A stretch of 64,000 bases of DNA from Symbiodinium natans (lineage: Eukaryota; Sar; Dinophyceae; Suessiales; Symbiodiniaceae), in the NCBI GenBank assembly GCA_905221605.1, contig CAJNDS010002630.1:47001-111000 (forward strand), written 5' to 3'. Numbering within the stretch: the stretch's first letter is position 1; every line of letters begins with the position of its first letter. Below are positions 10,900 through 20,311 of the stretch, in pieces. The position numbers were made by a program, and so were the translations under genes. The notes under the pieces were generated by a model. That model ran no database searches, was not told the DNA's origin, and saw only the letters and a list, made by a program, of their open reading frames with translations.

Positions 10900-13303
10900 T
10901 TGGTCGGATTTTGGTGATTGCAAGTCGCCAAGACGACACGCATTGATGCTGAGTGAAGCTAAGGTTGTGTCTGAGATTTGTGAAGCCTGATTGACTGAGG
11001 TACAACGAATGGAGGATTGGACAAGAAGGAGAAGTAGATTGAAAGAAAAGAATGGGCAAAGGAAGTGGAGGTTTCAGTCCCCACAGAGAGCAGGAATTGC
11101 AAGGAAGTGGAGGTTCCAGTCCCCACTGAAAAGATTGGAGGTTCAAGTCCCCAACGAAAAAAAAAAGACAAAGAAAAGGATTAGGAAAGGGGAAAGGATT
11201 TGAAAGAAAGAAAGGCGAAAGAAAGCTGACATCAAAGAATGATGGCCAAGAGGAGCCTTTGGGTTTTCAAGCTTGTGTCCCTGCCTAGAAAGAAAGAGGA
11301 AAAGAAGAAATGATTGAGGGTTCCAGTTCCCAGAAAACTGTGTACTCAGGAAAGAAGGTAGAACAGATGAACCAGACATGATTGATGTGGATCAAAGCAC
11401 AGAAGCGTTGCGTGTATCTGCGTGACTAAGAAGCACCAAGGTGTTGTTGAAGAAGGATTGGTCGATTGCTTGGTTGAAGTTGAGAGAGTTGATTGAAGAA
11501 CCGTTGAGGGTATGTGAAGGAGTTGTGTTGGATATTAAAAGGTGCTGAAAAGGAGATGTCCAGAGAAGTGCACTTGACAAAGGAGTGATCTGAAGCTGAT
11601 TCGCCAAGAGAGGCCGGACAGATTGGATGGACAAGGTTGACCATTGAATTCAGCCCAGCTGTAGCTTGCATTCCCGAACACGTCGGGCCGTCCACCACGA
11701 CCTAGTAGGTGTATTGCTAAAACAGCAACTCTCGAGATTGGTTGGAACTGTGTGCAGTTCCTTCGGCCGAATATTGAGACTCTGTCTCATACCGTTTACT
11801 GTGAGTGCGCACCTTTACTCAAAAGCCTTAAACATTGTTTAGCACTTGGGAGTGCTTGCGTGAGAATTTGAAAGGCATTGTGGGTGTCCATTGTCGTGTT
11901 GCTTGTGCTTCGTATTTGAGAGATGTGGCCTGTGAAGACTGGAATTGTTGGTCGAATGGTTTACTGCGTACTTTGAAACATTGATCCCAAGCCGTTGTGC
12001 ATAGTTGAGCCTCTATAGCTGCGCTAGCTCCGAGGGCGGATTGGCTGCGACCTTGTAAGCGCCAGTGAAGCTCGGATTGGGCCAGTTGTTTGAAAGTTGT
12101 CGTTTCTTGGTGAGTCGAACTGTCATTGGCATGAAGCATTGGACCGTGCTGTTGCCCTTGCTTGAGCATGTGTGAGCATGATTGTCGTTGTACCTTGATT
12201 GCAGCAAGGAGTGCGTTGAGGCACGAGCTGCGTGCTTGGTTTGTGCTCGGTTGATTGATGCTATTCATTTTTTTTCCAGAGCGCGTTGGATTGACGATGG
12301 ATTGTCTCAGACATGGTCGGCGCAGATCAGAGCATTGGAAACGTTTTGATTGTCCTGCTTGAAGCGTGATTGATGGATCAGCGTTGGCTTGTTTGCTTGG
12401 ATTGCTTACTTGTGACAGTTATTGGTCGTTTCCTTGAATTTGAGAGAAGTGCATGCTTTTATGAGTTTCGTGTTCCGTTCACTCGGGACAGCGTTGAAAG
12501 GCGCGCGTGGGCGCTGCCTTGAAATTGGTCAAAGGAATATCTCCTTCTGCAGGGCTGCCAGTGCACAGCAGCTGTGCTTGAAGGAGTGAGCTGATTGATT
12601 CCTTGCCTTGCTTCGCCGTTGTGGTTGTTGGCTTTGTTGCTTGTCGTGCTCGATTGCAGTCAGGTCGGTTTCGCCGCTTGAAGATGGCCTTATTGCTAGT
12701 CCCAAGTTGGCAGTTGGATGGGTTTGGTCCTTTCCGTGGATCCTAAACCCCAAAACACGCCGAAAACCAAAAATCGGTCGATTGAAAAATCGTTTTGTCG
12801 TACAGAAGCCCTTGGCGGGTGTGCTCAAATACTAGGGTTTTGTGTACTTGGTTGTGGTTGATTTTCTCAGATGTGCTGATTGCACAGCAAGGGACGGAAG
12901 CGTGACATTGTCTCTTCAAGGGACGGAGTCGTTGGTTAACCATTGTGAGTTTCAGCTGTGGATTGTTGGAAGAGTGCGTGCTTGCTGGCTTGCTTGCTTG
13001 CTTGGATTGACCAGTTGGAGCCGTGAGTTGAGACAGTTTATTGCTTGGTGCCTGCGCTGCAACACATTGAAGGTCAGGTGGTGAGCGTATGCTTGCCTGT
13101 GAGTTTGATTTTGTTACAAGCGTCTGCTTGTTATTGGAGGTTCAGGTCAGGTCAAGGTGGCTCAGATTGAGTCGCTGTTGATTCTTGGCTCATGGTGATG
13201 ACAAGTGTTGTGCTTTTTGGTTGCCTGGTTTTGGTTGCTTTGTGCTGCGTTGTCGTTGCTACATTGGTTGGAAAACAGTTGTGCCTACAACTCCTACGAT
13301 TCA
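10900..13303. other. ATTG-rich anomalous tract, left half
   Basis: The plus strand is crowded with GATTG, CATTG and TTGATTG motifs, while the complement CAAT is rare. No convincing coding region is present. At 11,055-11,150 a short degenerate tandem repeat carries GGAGGTTC(C/A)AGTCCCC. The tract resumes with the same character after element B at 31,793, so the element inserted into it. Confidence 0.6.
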
Positions 13304-13452
13304 GGTAATCGTGCTGTAAGTACAAACCTTTATTTTCCGGAGAAAAATTTTCGAATTCTACGAATGAGAAAGTTTTTCGGCTCAGACGAAGAGAGGCCAC
13401 AGCCCTCTCAGCCACAACCCTCGTGGAGAGGGTCCGGGAAAATTTTTCTGCC
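13304..13452 (+). repeat. Element B terminal repeat A1
   Basis: It begins GGTAATCGTGCTGTAAG and ends AATTTTTCTGCC. It matches A2 (30,961-31,102) apart from an 8-bp block near 13,389 absent from A2. The sequence carries an imperfect inverted repeat near its ends (CCGGAGAAAAATTTTCG against CCGGGAAAATTTTTCTG). Confidence 0.9.
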
Positions 13453-13590
13453 TTCAGCCAAGTGTGCTGGGGGATTAGCATCCTGCGGCCTGGTGGGGGG
13501 AGCGGGAGCCTCACAGAAGGTCGATGGCGCTTGGAGCTTACACTTTACGCTTGGTTTTGAAAGCCGATTGCCATGCTGCTCTTGAGTTTG

Positions 13591-13650
13591 CTTGGGGCAT
13601 GTGTGCGTTTTTGCAGTTTTCTTGCGGCATGTGTGCGTTTTTGCAGTCTG
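13591..13650 (+). repeat. 30-bp tandem duplication in element B leader
   Basis: Two adjacent 30-bp units (13,591-13,620 and 13,621-13,650) share GGCATGTGTGCGTTTTTGCAG. They lie in the untranslated leader of element B; no function can be assigned. Confidence 0.85.
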
Positions 13651-14288
13651 AGCCAGGACGCAATTTAAGGATTCTTTTCTCCAGGTCTATCTTGGAGACT
13701 TTGTGAGTGCGTTGGTTGCTGTGCATTGCTGTCGCTTGAAGTTTGCTGGAGTGCAGGTAGATTCCTGGAGACGAGCTAGTGTCTTAGGTTTCAGAACTTG
13801 CTGCAGCTGGTAGCTGTTCTCGTCGACTGCGAGAGTTGTACATGTCAGGTCAAGATATTGTATCTTGCAGGGAACCAAGTTTAGAAGCTTTGGCCTGGGT
13901 GTAGAAGCAACCTTGTCTATACGTTTCTCCTGCAGCAGAATCAGGAATCAGCTTGCGCAGTTCACGCCCCGTCCAGGCATCTTGATGTGGGGACCCGGAG
14001 TGCCCTCCTCGTTAGCCGACGGCCAAGCAAAAGGTTCAGCAGCGTGTCCGTCCTGCCCTGACATCAGGTCCTAGACGCTAAGGCACGGAAGGTATGAGCA
14101 ATCAGTGCTTGCATTTGCACTGTCTCTGGAGTCTGCTGCGTGGTTTGTGTTTTTGAAGCATGTTGGTTTATGTTGGACCTTTGCAGAAAGAACCACATTG
14201 TCAAGTGAACACTGCTGCACTTCAGGTGGTGTCCTTCGAAGTGAAAAGTCTCCGGGGAGAATTATAATGCATGAGCAGTTCCAAGAAT

Positions 14289-14543
14289 GCTGCAAGGGCA
14301 GCTCAAGAGAGATCAAGCTGCTAAGGCAGTCGTGGTCAAAGATCGGCTGAAGGGTCAGCTCGTTGAGATCTGTTGCAAGGGCAACTCAAATAGTTTTGCT
14401 GCAAGGGCAGCTGAAGATGGCAAGGGCCAATATTCAATGCACACAATGAGTGTGCTTCATACATCGCTGCAAGGGCAGCCCATTCTTTCAGGCCGTGACG
14501 ACAGCCAAATCCGGCAAGGGCCGGCAAGAGGTGCAAGGGCACC
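14289..14543 (+). promoter_or_regulatory. Array of nine mini-hairpins with covarying stems
   Basis: Nine 12-14-nt stem-loops occur in 255 nt, mostly with the loop AAGG. Stem pairs by position: 14289 GCTGC/GCAGC; 14318 CTGC/GCAG (loop TAAG); 14346 GCTGA/TCAGC (loop AGGG); 14372 GTTGC/GCAAC; 14398 GCTGC/GCAGC; 14418 TGGC/GCCA; 14466 GCTGC/GCAGC; 14511 CCGGC/GCCGG; 14530 GGTGC/GCACC. Stem bases differ between copies but pairing is kept, while the loop is largely constant: the signature of a selected RNA or single-stranded DNA structure. Early copies are spaced 26-29 nt apart. Two further hairpins follow (CGTCT/AGACG at 14551-14565; CGAGAG/CTCTCG at 14564-14578). The array sits in the leader just upstream of ORF1, so roles in packaging, reverse transcription, Gag binding or translation are all possible but unproven. 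Confidence 0.8.
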
Positions 14544-14783
14544 GATCAGTCGTCTAGTAGAGACGAGAGGTTCTCTCGAGAGCTCGTAAACAGAAAGATT
14601 GCAAGCTGCTATCATCTCAGCACTTAATTGCACATTTCAAGGGAAAGACGTGCTGACATTTGAGTATACTCTCCCAAACCTGAATTTCTCTCGGCTCAAA
14701 AAAAAAAAGAGAGACAAAAAGGGTAGCAAAGGCTCTGAGAGGAAACAAAAGCCAGGGGGCAAAGAAAAGAGGCGTAAGCCCAG

Positions 14784-16253
14784 ATGTTTCCGTGGCCCTT
14801 CTTTCCGGGCGGTGAGTCACAAGGCTCTGCCTCCAGGGGCCGCAGGAGGAACAGAAGCAGCAGCGACAGCCGTCGCTCAAGACGCAGAGACAGGCGCCGA
14901 AGGGCGTCTAGGTCGCGCAGCCCAAGGGGGCGTCGAGAAAGGTCTCCAGAGACCCAGCCGAGGACCCCAATTGTTGGGAGCCCTAGCATGCCAGCTCCGC
15001 AGCCAGGATTTCACTGGTGCCAGGTGCCGACTGCGGTCTTCGGCGTGGCGTCTGGCCCACAGACCCAGGCATCCCTTCCTGAGGCAGCTTCTTCTTGGAA
15101 GGACTCCTCCCGGTGGCAAGAACAGTCCACCCCATGGAAGAGCCAGCAGTCTTCATGGGGCAAAGGTTGGGGGCATTCCAAGAACTACGGCTCCAGCAGC
15201 TCGTGGCAGGGCTCTGGAGGGAATCGGCGTGAGAAGTGGGACAAGCCCAAAGGCTGGAACAAGTGGCCCAAGCCTGAGCAAAAGCCGGCTAAGGAGCAGT
15301 ATGGGCGAGGGGCTGCCCCCAAGGAGGAGGAGCCGGAGACTCTCCTCGACCCAGTTATGGCTGGGATTTTTGGCGCCCGGCAGCAGGGGCCGCCTGAGAG
15401 GCCCGACTCTGCATTCAACGTTGCGGAGGCGACGGAGGAGGAAGTTCAAGCGGCGGCCAATCGCAAGGCTGAGCGCGAAGAAGAAGGGTTCCACAGTCAG
15501 CTCTGGCAAGGGGCGATCGCTAAGGCCCTCGCAGACCCCTCGCGACCCAAGTGCGCCCGAGAACTGATGCGTGAGGGCATCTTGCGCAGCTGGTGGAACA
15601 TGTCCTGGAAGGACGCCCGAGGCCTGATTGACGGGACCTTGGTGGACGAGTATCGCGATCGGTTGATGCTGTACATGGCAAAGTACAAGAATCCCACCGA
15701 GGTGCCGCAGCCGATTGTCGAGCGCTGTGCATGCTTGTTCGCGTGGTTCAAGCAGAACTCCAGGCCGCTGGACATTGAAGGGGACTTCGATGCGATCATG
15801 TTCGCAGTGCCAGGGCAGAAAGTGCTGTGCTTTCGCACAAAGCTGACAGGGCCATCCTTCCTGGAGCCCGCAAACCACCGCTACACGATGACAATGTCCC
15901 ACGGCTTGCCGTGGACAGCAGCCGTGGGTGTGGGCGAGTATGGGGAGATAACCCCGGGAGACTTCACGGACGGCGACTTCCCGTCCTACGGATTCAGCGG
16001 CCGAGGGGTCTGCAATGACTCCGGCTTTGAAGGTATCAAAGCCTCAATCTCCAAGGTGGCTGCAAGAGCCAAAGGAAGGGACGTCATCTTCTCGATGGAA
16101 GGGCTCCTGCAGGAGAATACGCAGGTGGAGGGGGGCATGCCGGCACTGAATGCTGCTTGCCGAGATGCAGGCAGCGCGCGGTCAGGGGACCACCTGCTTT
16201 TGAGTCCCACCTGTGCAGTTTTGAGGGCCGTATCCGTAGCCTGGCCAATCTGA
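14784..16253 (+). CDS. Element B ORF1: RS-rich N-terminus, unknown globular C-terminus
   Basis: A 489-codon ORF starting at an ATG. Residues about 17-55 are an arginine/serine-rich tract (SRRSRRRDRRRRASRSRSPR) resembling RS domains of splicing factors, which bind RNA or RS proteins. Residues about 105-185 are rich in W, G, S, K and Q and probably disordered. The second half (from about residue 195) is compositionally ordinary and likely folded, with several Trp residues; I do not recognise a family. It precedes the recombinase in element B with a 90-185-bp gap and may be a nucleic-acid-binding accessory or Gag-like protein. A longer-reaching overlapping frame (14,599-15,567) is very Arg/Ser-rich and looks like a shadow of this one. 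Confidence 0.7.
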   Translation: MFPWPFFPGGESQGSASRGRRRNRSSSDSRRSRRRDRRRRASRSRSPRGRRERSPETQPRTPIVGSPSMPAPQPGFHWCQVPTAVFGVASGPQTQASLPEAASSWKDSSRWQEQSTPWKSQQSSWGKGWGHSKNYGSSSSWQGSGGNRREKWDKPKGWNKWPKPEQKPAKEQYGRGAAPKEEEPETLLDPVMAGIFGARQQGPPERPDSAFNVAEATEEEVQAAANRKAEREEEGFHSQLWQGAIAKALADPSRPKCARELMREGILRSWWNMSWKDARGLIDGTLVDEYRDRLMLYMAKYKNPTEVPQPIVERCACLFAWFKQNSRPLDIEGDFDAIMFAVPGQKVLCFRTKLTGPSFLEPANHRYTMTMSHGLPWTAAVGVGEYGEITPGDFTDGDFPSYGFSGRGVCNDSGFEGIKASISKVAARAKGRDVIFSMEGLLQENTQVEGGMPALNAACRDAGSARSGDHLLLSPTCAVLRAVSVAWPI

Positions 16254-16438
16254 GCCAAGAGCCGAAACACTGAGCCTCGATATAAGCTCGTCGGGAGCCA
16301 TAAAAGAGTGTCCCGTTCAGACAGGGCGAGTGAACTTTCGCTGTGTCATCATGTTTGCAACAGGAATTTTGTCTCCCTCACGTGTTTCTTTTCATGCAAT
16401 TATCGAGAGTTTTGGGTCAGTTTTGGTTCAAGCCCCAG

Positions 16439-18542
16439 ATGGCTGGTCACCTAAGAGCATCGGAGGTGCCTTCTGACAGCGAGTCGGAAGGCCAAGAAGT
16501 TAACCAGCATCGTGTTGCTCAGGTCCTGATTTCCGCAGGACCACCGAATGTGCAACTCCCCTGGGAACAAGGAGTTTTCAGGGACATCTTCGCACCTAGA
16601 CCAGTGGTGTCACTGGACTGGCCAGAGCCCAAGGTTCTTGTCAATGTGGATGAAGCCGAACTATCGTCTACACCAGGTCCCAGCGTTTTGCAAGACAAAG
16701 ACAAGACGCCAATCGCAGGTGTCTTCAGCTCCTCACCGGGAGCCAATGTTTTCAGCAAAGTGATCAAGTGCAAAAAGAAAGATGAGCCTTTTGAGGAGGC
16801 TGTTGCAGGCATGTGGTTGAAGAACATGCAGATGTGGAAACAGCTGTTCGAGGCCTCCCCGTCCACCACTTTTGCCAAAACATTACAGGAATTGGACGAA
16901 GAGGAGAAGATGTTGTCCCTTCGTGACATGTTTGGATCGAAATCACCACACACAATCCAGAAGCGTGCATCAACCTTGTTGAGATTGTTTCGTTGGCTTC
17001 AAAAACAGGCCGATGTGCAAGGGACCTCTGTGGAGGAACCCCTTCTCCCATCAGAGGAAGCGGTGTACAAGAGAGATATCCCACAGGAAGAAGGGCAAGC
17101 TGGCACCTCAGAGCGTGGTACAAGCGTTGAAGTTTGTGAAATTTGTGCTTTCCATTCCAGATGTGGAGAATTCCATCTCCCCCAGGGTCCAAGGCTTGGC
17201 CGACCGAGTGGCAGGCGAGCACGAGCCCACACATCAAGCCCGGGACCTAACAGTACTTGAAGTTAGGTTTCTGGAAGAGTGTGTTTGGAACGCGGAGCTC
17301 CACATTGTCGATCGATTTGCAGCAGGAGTATTCCTGTTTCAGATCTTCAGCAGGAACCGTTGGTCGGACATCAGGCACGTGCGATCCTTGGAGTTCGATT
17401 TTCTGGAGATTGGCCCCGAAATTTGTGGTTTTCTGGAAGGCAGGGCCAGAGAGGTGAAACAGTCCAACAAGAAGAAGAAACTCTCGTTGTTCATGCCCCT
17501 TGTGGCTCCAGAATGGCAGAAAGTGGCTGCCGAAGCAGGGATCGTGCTCTCGAAGACCCCTGTAGGCCCTTTACTACCGGCCACCGCCCCAGACGGTGCC
17601 TGGCTGCAGAGGTCCATCGACTCCGCCGAGGCCTCCAACTGGCTGACGGGACTGCTAAGGAACCGCGACCCCTCAACAGCGAGGGTTACCACACATTCCT
17701 TGAAACACACTGCTCTGGGCTGGTTGAGCAAATACGGCATTGCGGGCGAAACACAGACACTCTTGGCACATCACTCTACTGGAGCTTTGAGTACATTAGC
17801 TTACTCAAGAGACGCCCTTAGTGGCCCCCTCCGGCAGCTGGAAGAAATGCTAAAGCAGGTACGGGAGGGCTCGTTTTGCCCGGACGCTACTCGAAGTGGA
17901 TACTTTGCCCGTGCCCAAGGATCAGAGGCAGGTGCGTCTGTTGACCTCGGGTCCTGGTTGCCGATCAGCAAGGCAGGCAGCTTAGATGGGCTGCCCGCGA
18001 ACTCCGAAAGCACGCGTGAGCCTTTGCCAGCTACAGTGGAAGACTTTGAGGACGATTTCCTGGGGGTTGGACCGCTTTGCTCCTCGCAAGGGAAGGTTTT
18101 TGAGTCACCAAGTGCCATGCCTGTCTTGGAAGCATCTGCACCGTCGGTAGCGGAAGGAGACGAATCCCCCTCGAAAGAAAGTGAGGAATTAGACAGGTTG
18201 GCTACCGTGACTTCTGGGCTTTGCGAGGCGTTGTTCGATAAGGACGACATACAAGGTGCAGATGATAACGAGGAGGCAGAGATCTCGCCCACCACATCAG
18301 CAGACGGGTCCTCCGAGGAAACCTCTGATGGAGCCTCGTCGGAAGAAAAGGAGGAACCAGCTTCGTCCCTGAGCCTACCGGAGGGTTGGAGTGCGATCCA
18401 GAACAAGAAGTCTACCATGTTACATCTGTACAAAGTAGGTCAGACGACGCTGAAATGTGGAAAGTGGATAAGCGTCAATTTTGTAGAAATGGAGAAGCCC
18501 TCAGCGAAGTGGCTACAGTGCAGCCGTTGTTTTCAGGAGTAA
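16439..18542 (+). CDS. Element B tyrosine recombinase (one +1 frame change)
   Basis: This should catalyse strand exchange that inserts the circular cDNA into the genome. The N-terminal core-binding half (about 16,850-17,070) is in one frame; the catalytic half (from about 17,090 to the TAA at 18,540) is in the +1 frame, so a one-base change or programmed shift lies around 17,070-17,095. In the catalytic half, Arg I is in SRNRWSDIRH (codon at 17,358), Lys-rich KKKKLSLF follows, HSLKHTALGW (17,694) is the HxxR box with Lys in place of Arg, LLAHHS gives the third-box His, and AYSRD (17,802) supplies the likely nucleophilic Tyr. The C-terminal extension is acidic and ends in a Cys-rich tail with C-x-x-C (LQCSRCF). 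The start is uncertain; ATG 16,439 is used, but an upstream ATG in the same frame is possible. Confidence 0.8.
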
Positions 18543-18649
18543 AGAGAGGGGTGACACTGTTGTTGGCCGGTTTGTGGGCTTGTGCAACACCATCCCTTTG
18601 TACCAGCTCTCTCTCTTGCAAGTTGCAGTTTTGGCCCCACGCCCTAAAC

Positions 18650-19529
18650 ATGGCAAACGCAGCGGATAGTCAGCCTTTCTTCGAGCAACATGCTCGCAAG
18701 ATCGGAATGGAGCAGCCACTCTTGGACAAATTCATAGCTGGAGGGGTCAAGACGGTGTCCATGGCAGCCTATGCCGCCACTCAACCGGGTCAACCTCTCA
18801 CAGATAGGGAGGTCTCCACTCTATGTACGGGTCTGGGGCAGAACAACCCCACTCTTGCACAGATGACGGTTGTCAAGAGGCTCCTGTTCGAGTGCCAGAC
18901 CATGAGCTTGGCAAACTTGAAGGCGACCGTGGAACAGCAGCCGGACTCAGTCCTACGTAAGCTGCCAGGAGCTGAGAGAGCCCAGCGCCTGGAATTGCAG
19001 GCTCAAAGGCTGGGCGGACTCTCGATTGAGCATGACTTGGAGCCCGCCTTTTCAGTATATGATGCCGTGTCGACACAGGTAGAGCAAGGGTCGCTGAAAT
19101 ACCTGCACCCGAGCAAGATCCCCACGCGTCGCCAGGAATTGGCGCAAGGCAAGCCAACCAGGGAACTTGTGCTGGATGCTTCGGGGGATGGCCTCTCGGG
19201 TCAAGACAAATCCTCTAAAGTAGAGGCCCAGTTGGGGTCAGACATGGCGACTTACAGGGCGTTGCAGAGACGGGGTCTGGCCTACGACCTCGTTGGCATT
19301 TTGAGTTTCAAGGTGCACGAGAAATGGCTTCAGAAGGCCTTTGCTACCTTGCAGACCCCACCGCCCCCAGGTTTCAACCGTCCGACGCTGCAGCAGGTCC
19401 TGCGAGCAGATCGGGCCTTGTGGATGGAGCTTGGCAGCAAACAGCCGACCCTGACAAGGGCAGCGGCGAACGCGCCGCTCGCGGACGCCCGGTGCTTAGA
19501 TCAAGTCTTTCTGGAAGCCACCAACACGG
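18650..19529 (+). pseudogene. Element B Gag, 5' part (interrupted by element A)
   Basis: The ORF starts at ATG 18,650 (MANAADSQPFFEQHARKIG) and reads 880 bp until element A begins at 19,530. The same frame resumes after element A at 26,862, with a frame-preserving 7,332-bp offset. The N-terminal layout matches Gag of element A: 'FFE...', then a helical segment with 'VSMAAYA' against 'MSLVAHA', then a 'DRALWMELG' block against 'DRTLWAGVA'. Gag is the likely nucleocapsid/capsid precursor of these elements. There is no known-family domain in this part; identity rests on position, on the paralogue in element A and on the Cys/His finger in the 3' part. Confidence 0.7.
19270..19529 (+). repeat. 260-bp flanking duplication, left copy
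   Basis: Identical by eye to 26,602-26,861. It is part of element B gag and directly abuts the 5' end of element A. Its length far exceeds any normal target-site duplication. Confidence 0.95.
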
Positions 19530-19616
19530 GTTTGAAGGTGAAGATGCTATGCGCTCAGCAGCCTCAGGCTCTGTTGGGCCCCTCTTATCTGCTTCGTGTT
19601 TTGCGTCCGGTCCCAT

Positions 19617-19947
19617 AGACTCTGACGCTGAGGAGTATGAGTTTCTCCTGAACCCTCTGACAAAGGTCGTGCATCTCGCGAAGGTGTGCTCGCTTGCACA
19701 TCCGGCTTGTCAGTACCGTCCTCTTCGCGAGGCGGACGATGACAGACCTCTGCGTGCTGCTTGTGGTATACGTGGCTGTTCATCAGCCGGTGCGCTTCAA
19801 AGAAGCTCGGAAATTCCTCAAGGCTTTCGCCTTTGTCTCAAGTTTGGATGTTCTCGTGACGCGCCTCTGCCTGCGACCACGCCTGGTTCGGCTGAGGCCT
19901 CTCCCCGTGCGCGCTTGCCGGGAGAGATGGCTGATCCGGTGCCCTGA
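19617..19947 (+). pseudogene. Recombinase C-terminal tail fragment of element A
   Basis: The frame reads EEYEFLLNPLTKVVHLAKV and then a Cys-rich segment with ACGIRGC, ending at a stop at 19,945-19,947. It resembles the Cys-rich tail of the element B recombinase (LHLYKVGQTTLKCGKW... CSRCF): a 'HL.K' block followed by paired cysteines. Nothing of the catalytic domain is present, consistent with 5' truncation of element A. The homology is short and is an inference. Confidence 0.4.
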
Positions 19948-20311
19948 GAATGTCCGACGGTCTGAAGAGATCCTGTCGTATGCTTGGCAGCACGCTTGCT
20001 GCCTGCTCTTTTCCTTTTGGGAATTTTCCGCTGCCGATGAATCTTTTCGGCCTGGCGCATGGAGTCATTTTCTGGATTGCGCGCCTGCTCCAGAATGATT
20101 CTCGTCTTTTGCCACCTGCCTTACCAGGCTCGCATGTTCTGGTGAGTTGGGGCCATGACAAGATCTATTGCATCGGGGCTCTCGGGCATCGAAACATGCA
20201 CGTCCTCTTCAGGTTGTCTGCTGACAGGGACGAGACTCTTGCGCTTTGCTCAGTCAAGTTTGCTGCTGTCGCTCAGTTTTGTGGTTCGAAGGGTTCTGTT
20301 CTACTGGCGCC

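Noticed and set aside
11057-11150. tRNA-like B-box motifs (GGTTCAAGTCC)
   Set aside because: They occur in a short tandem repeat without an A box, acceptor stem or cloverleaf, so no tRNA or SINE call is justified.
13304-13452. A1/A2 as independent MITE insertions because of their inverted repeats
   Set aside because: Their positions coincide exactly with the termini defined by B1/B2, which is better explained by split direct repeats of one element.
14599-15567. 322-codon Arg/Ser-rich ORF overlapping ORF1
   Set aside because: Extremely biased composition in a shifted frame over the RS-coding segment; the ATG-initiated 489-codon frame is longer and ends in ordinary protein.
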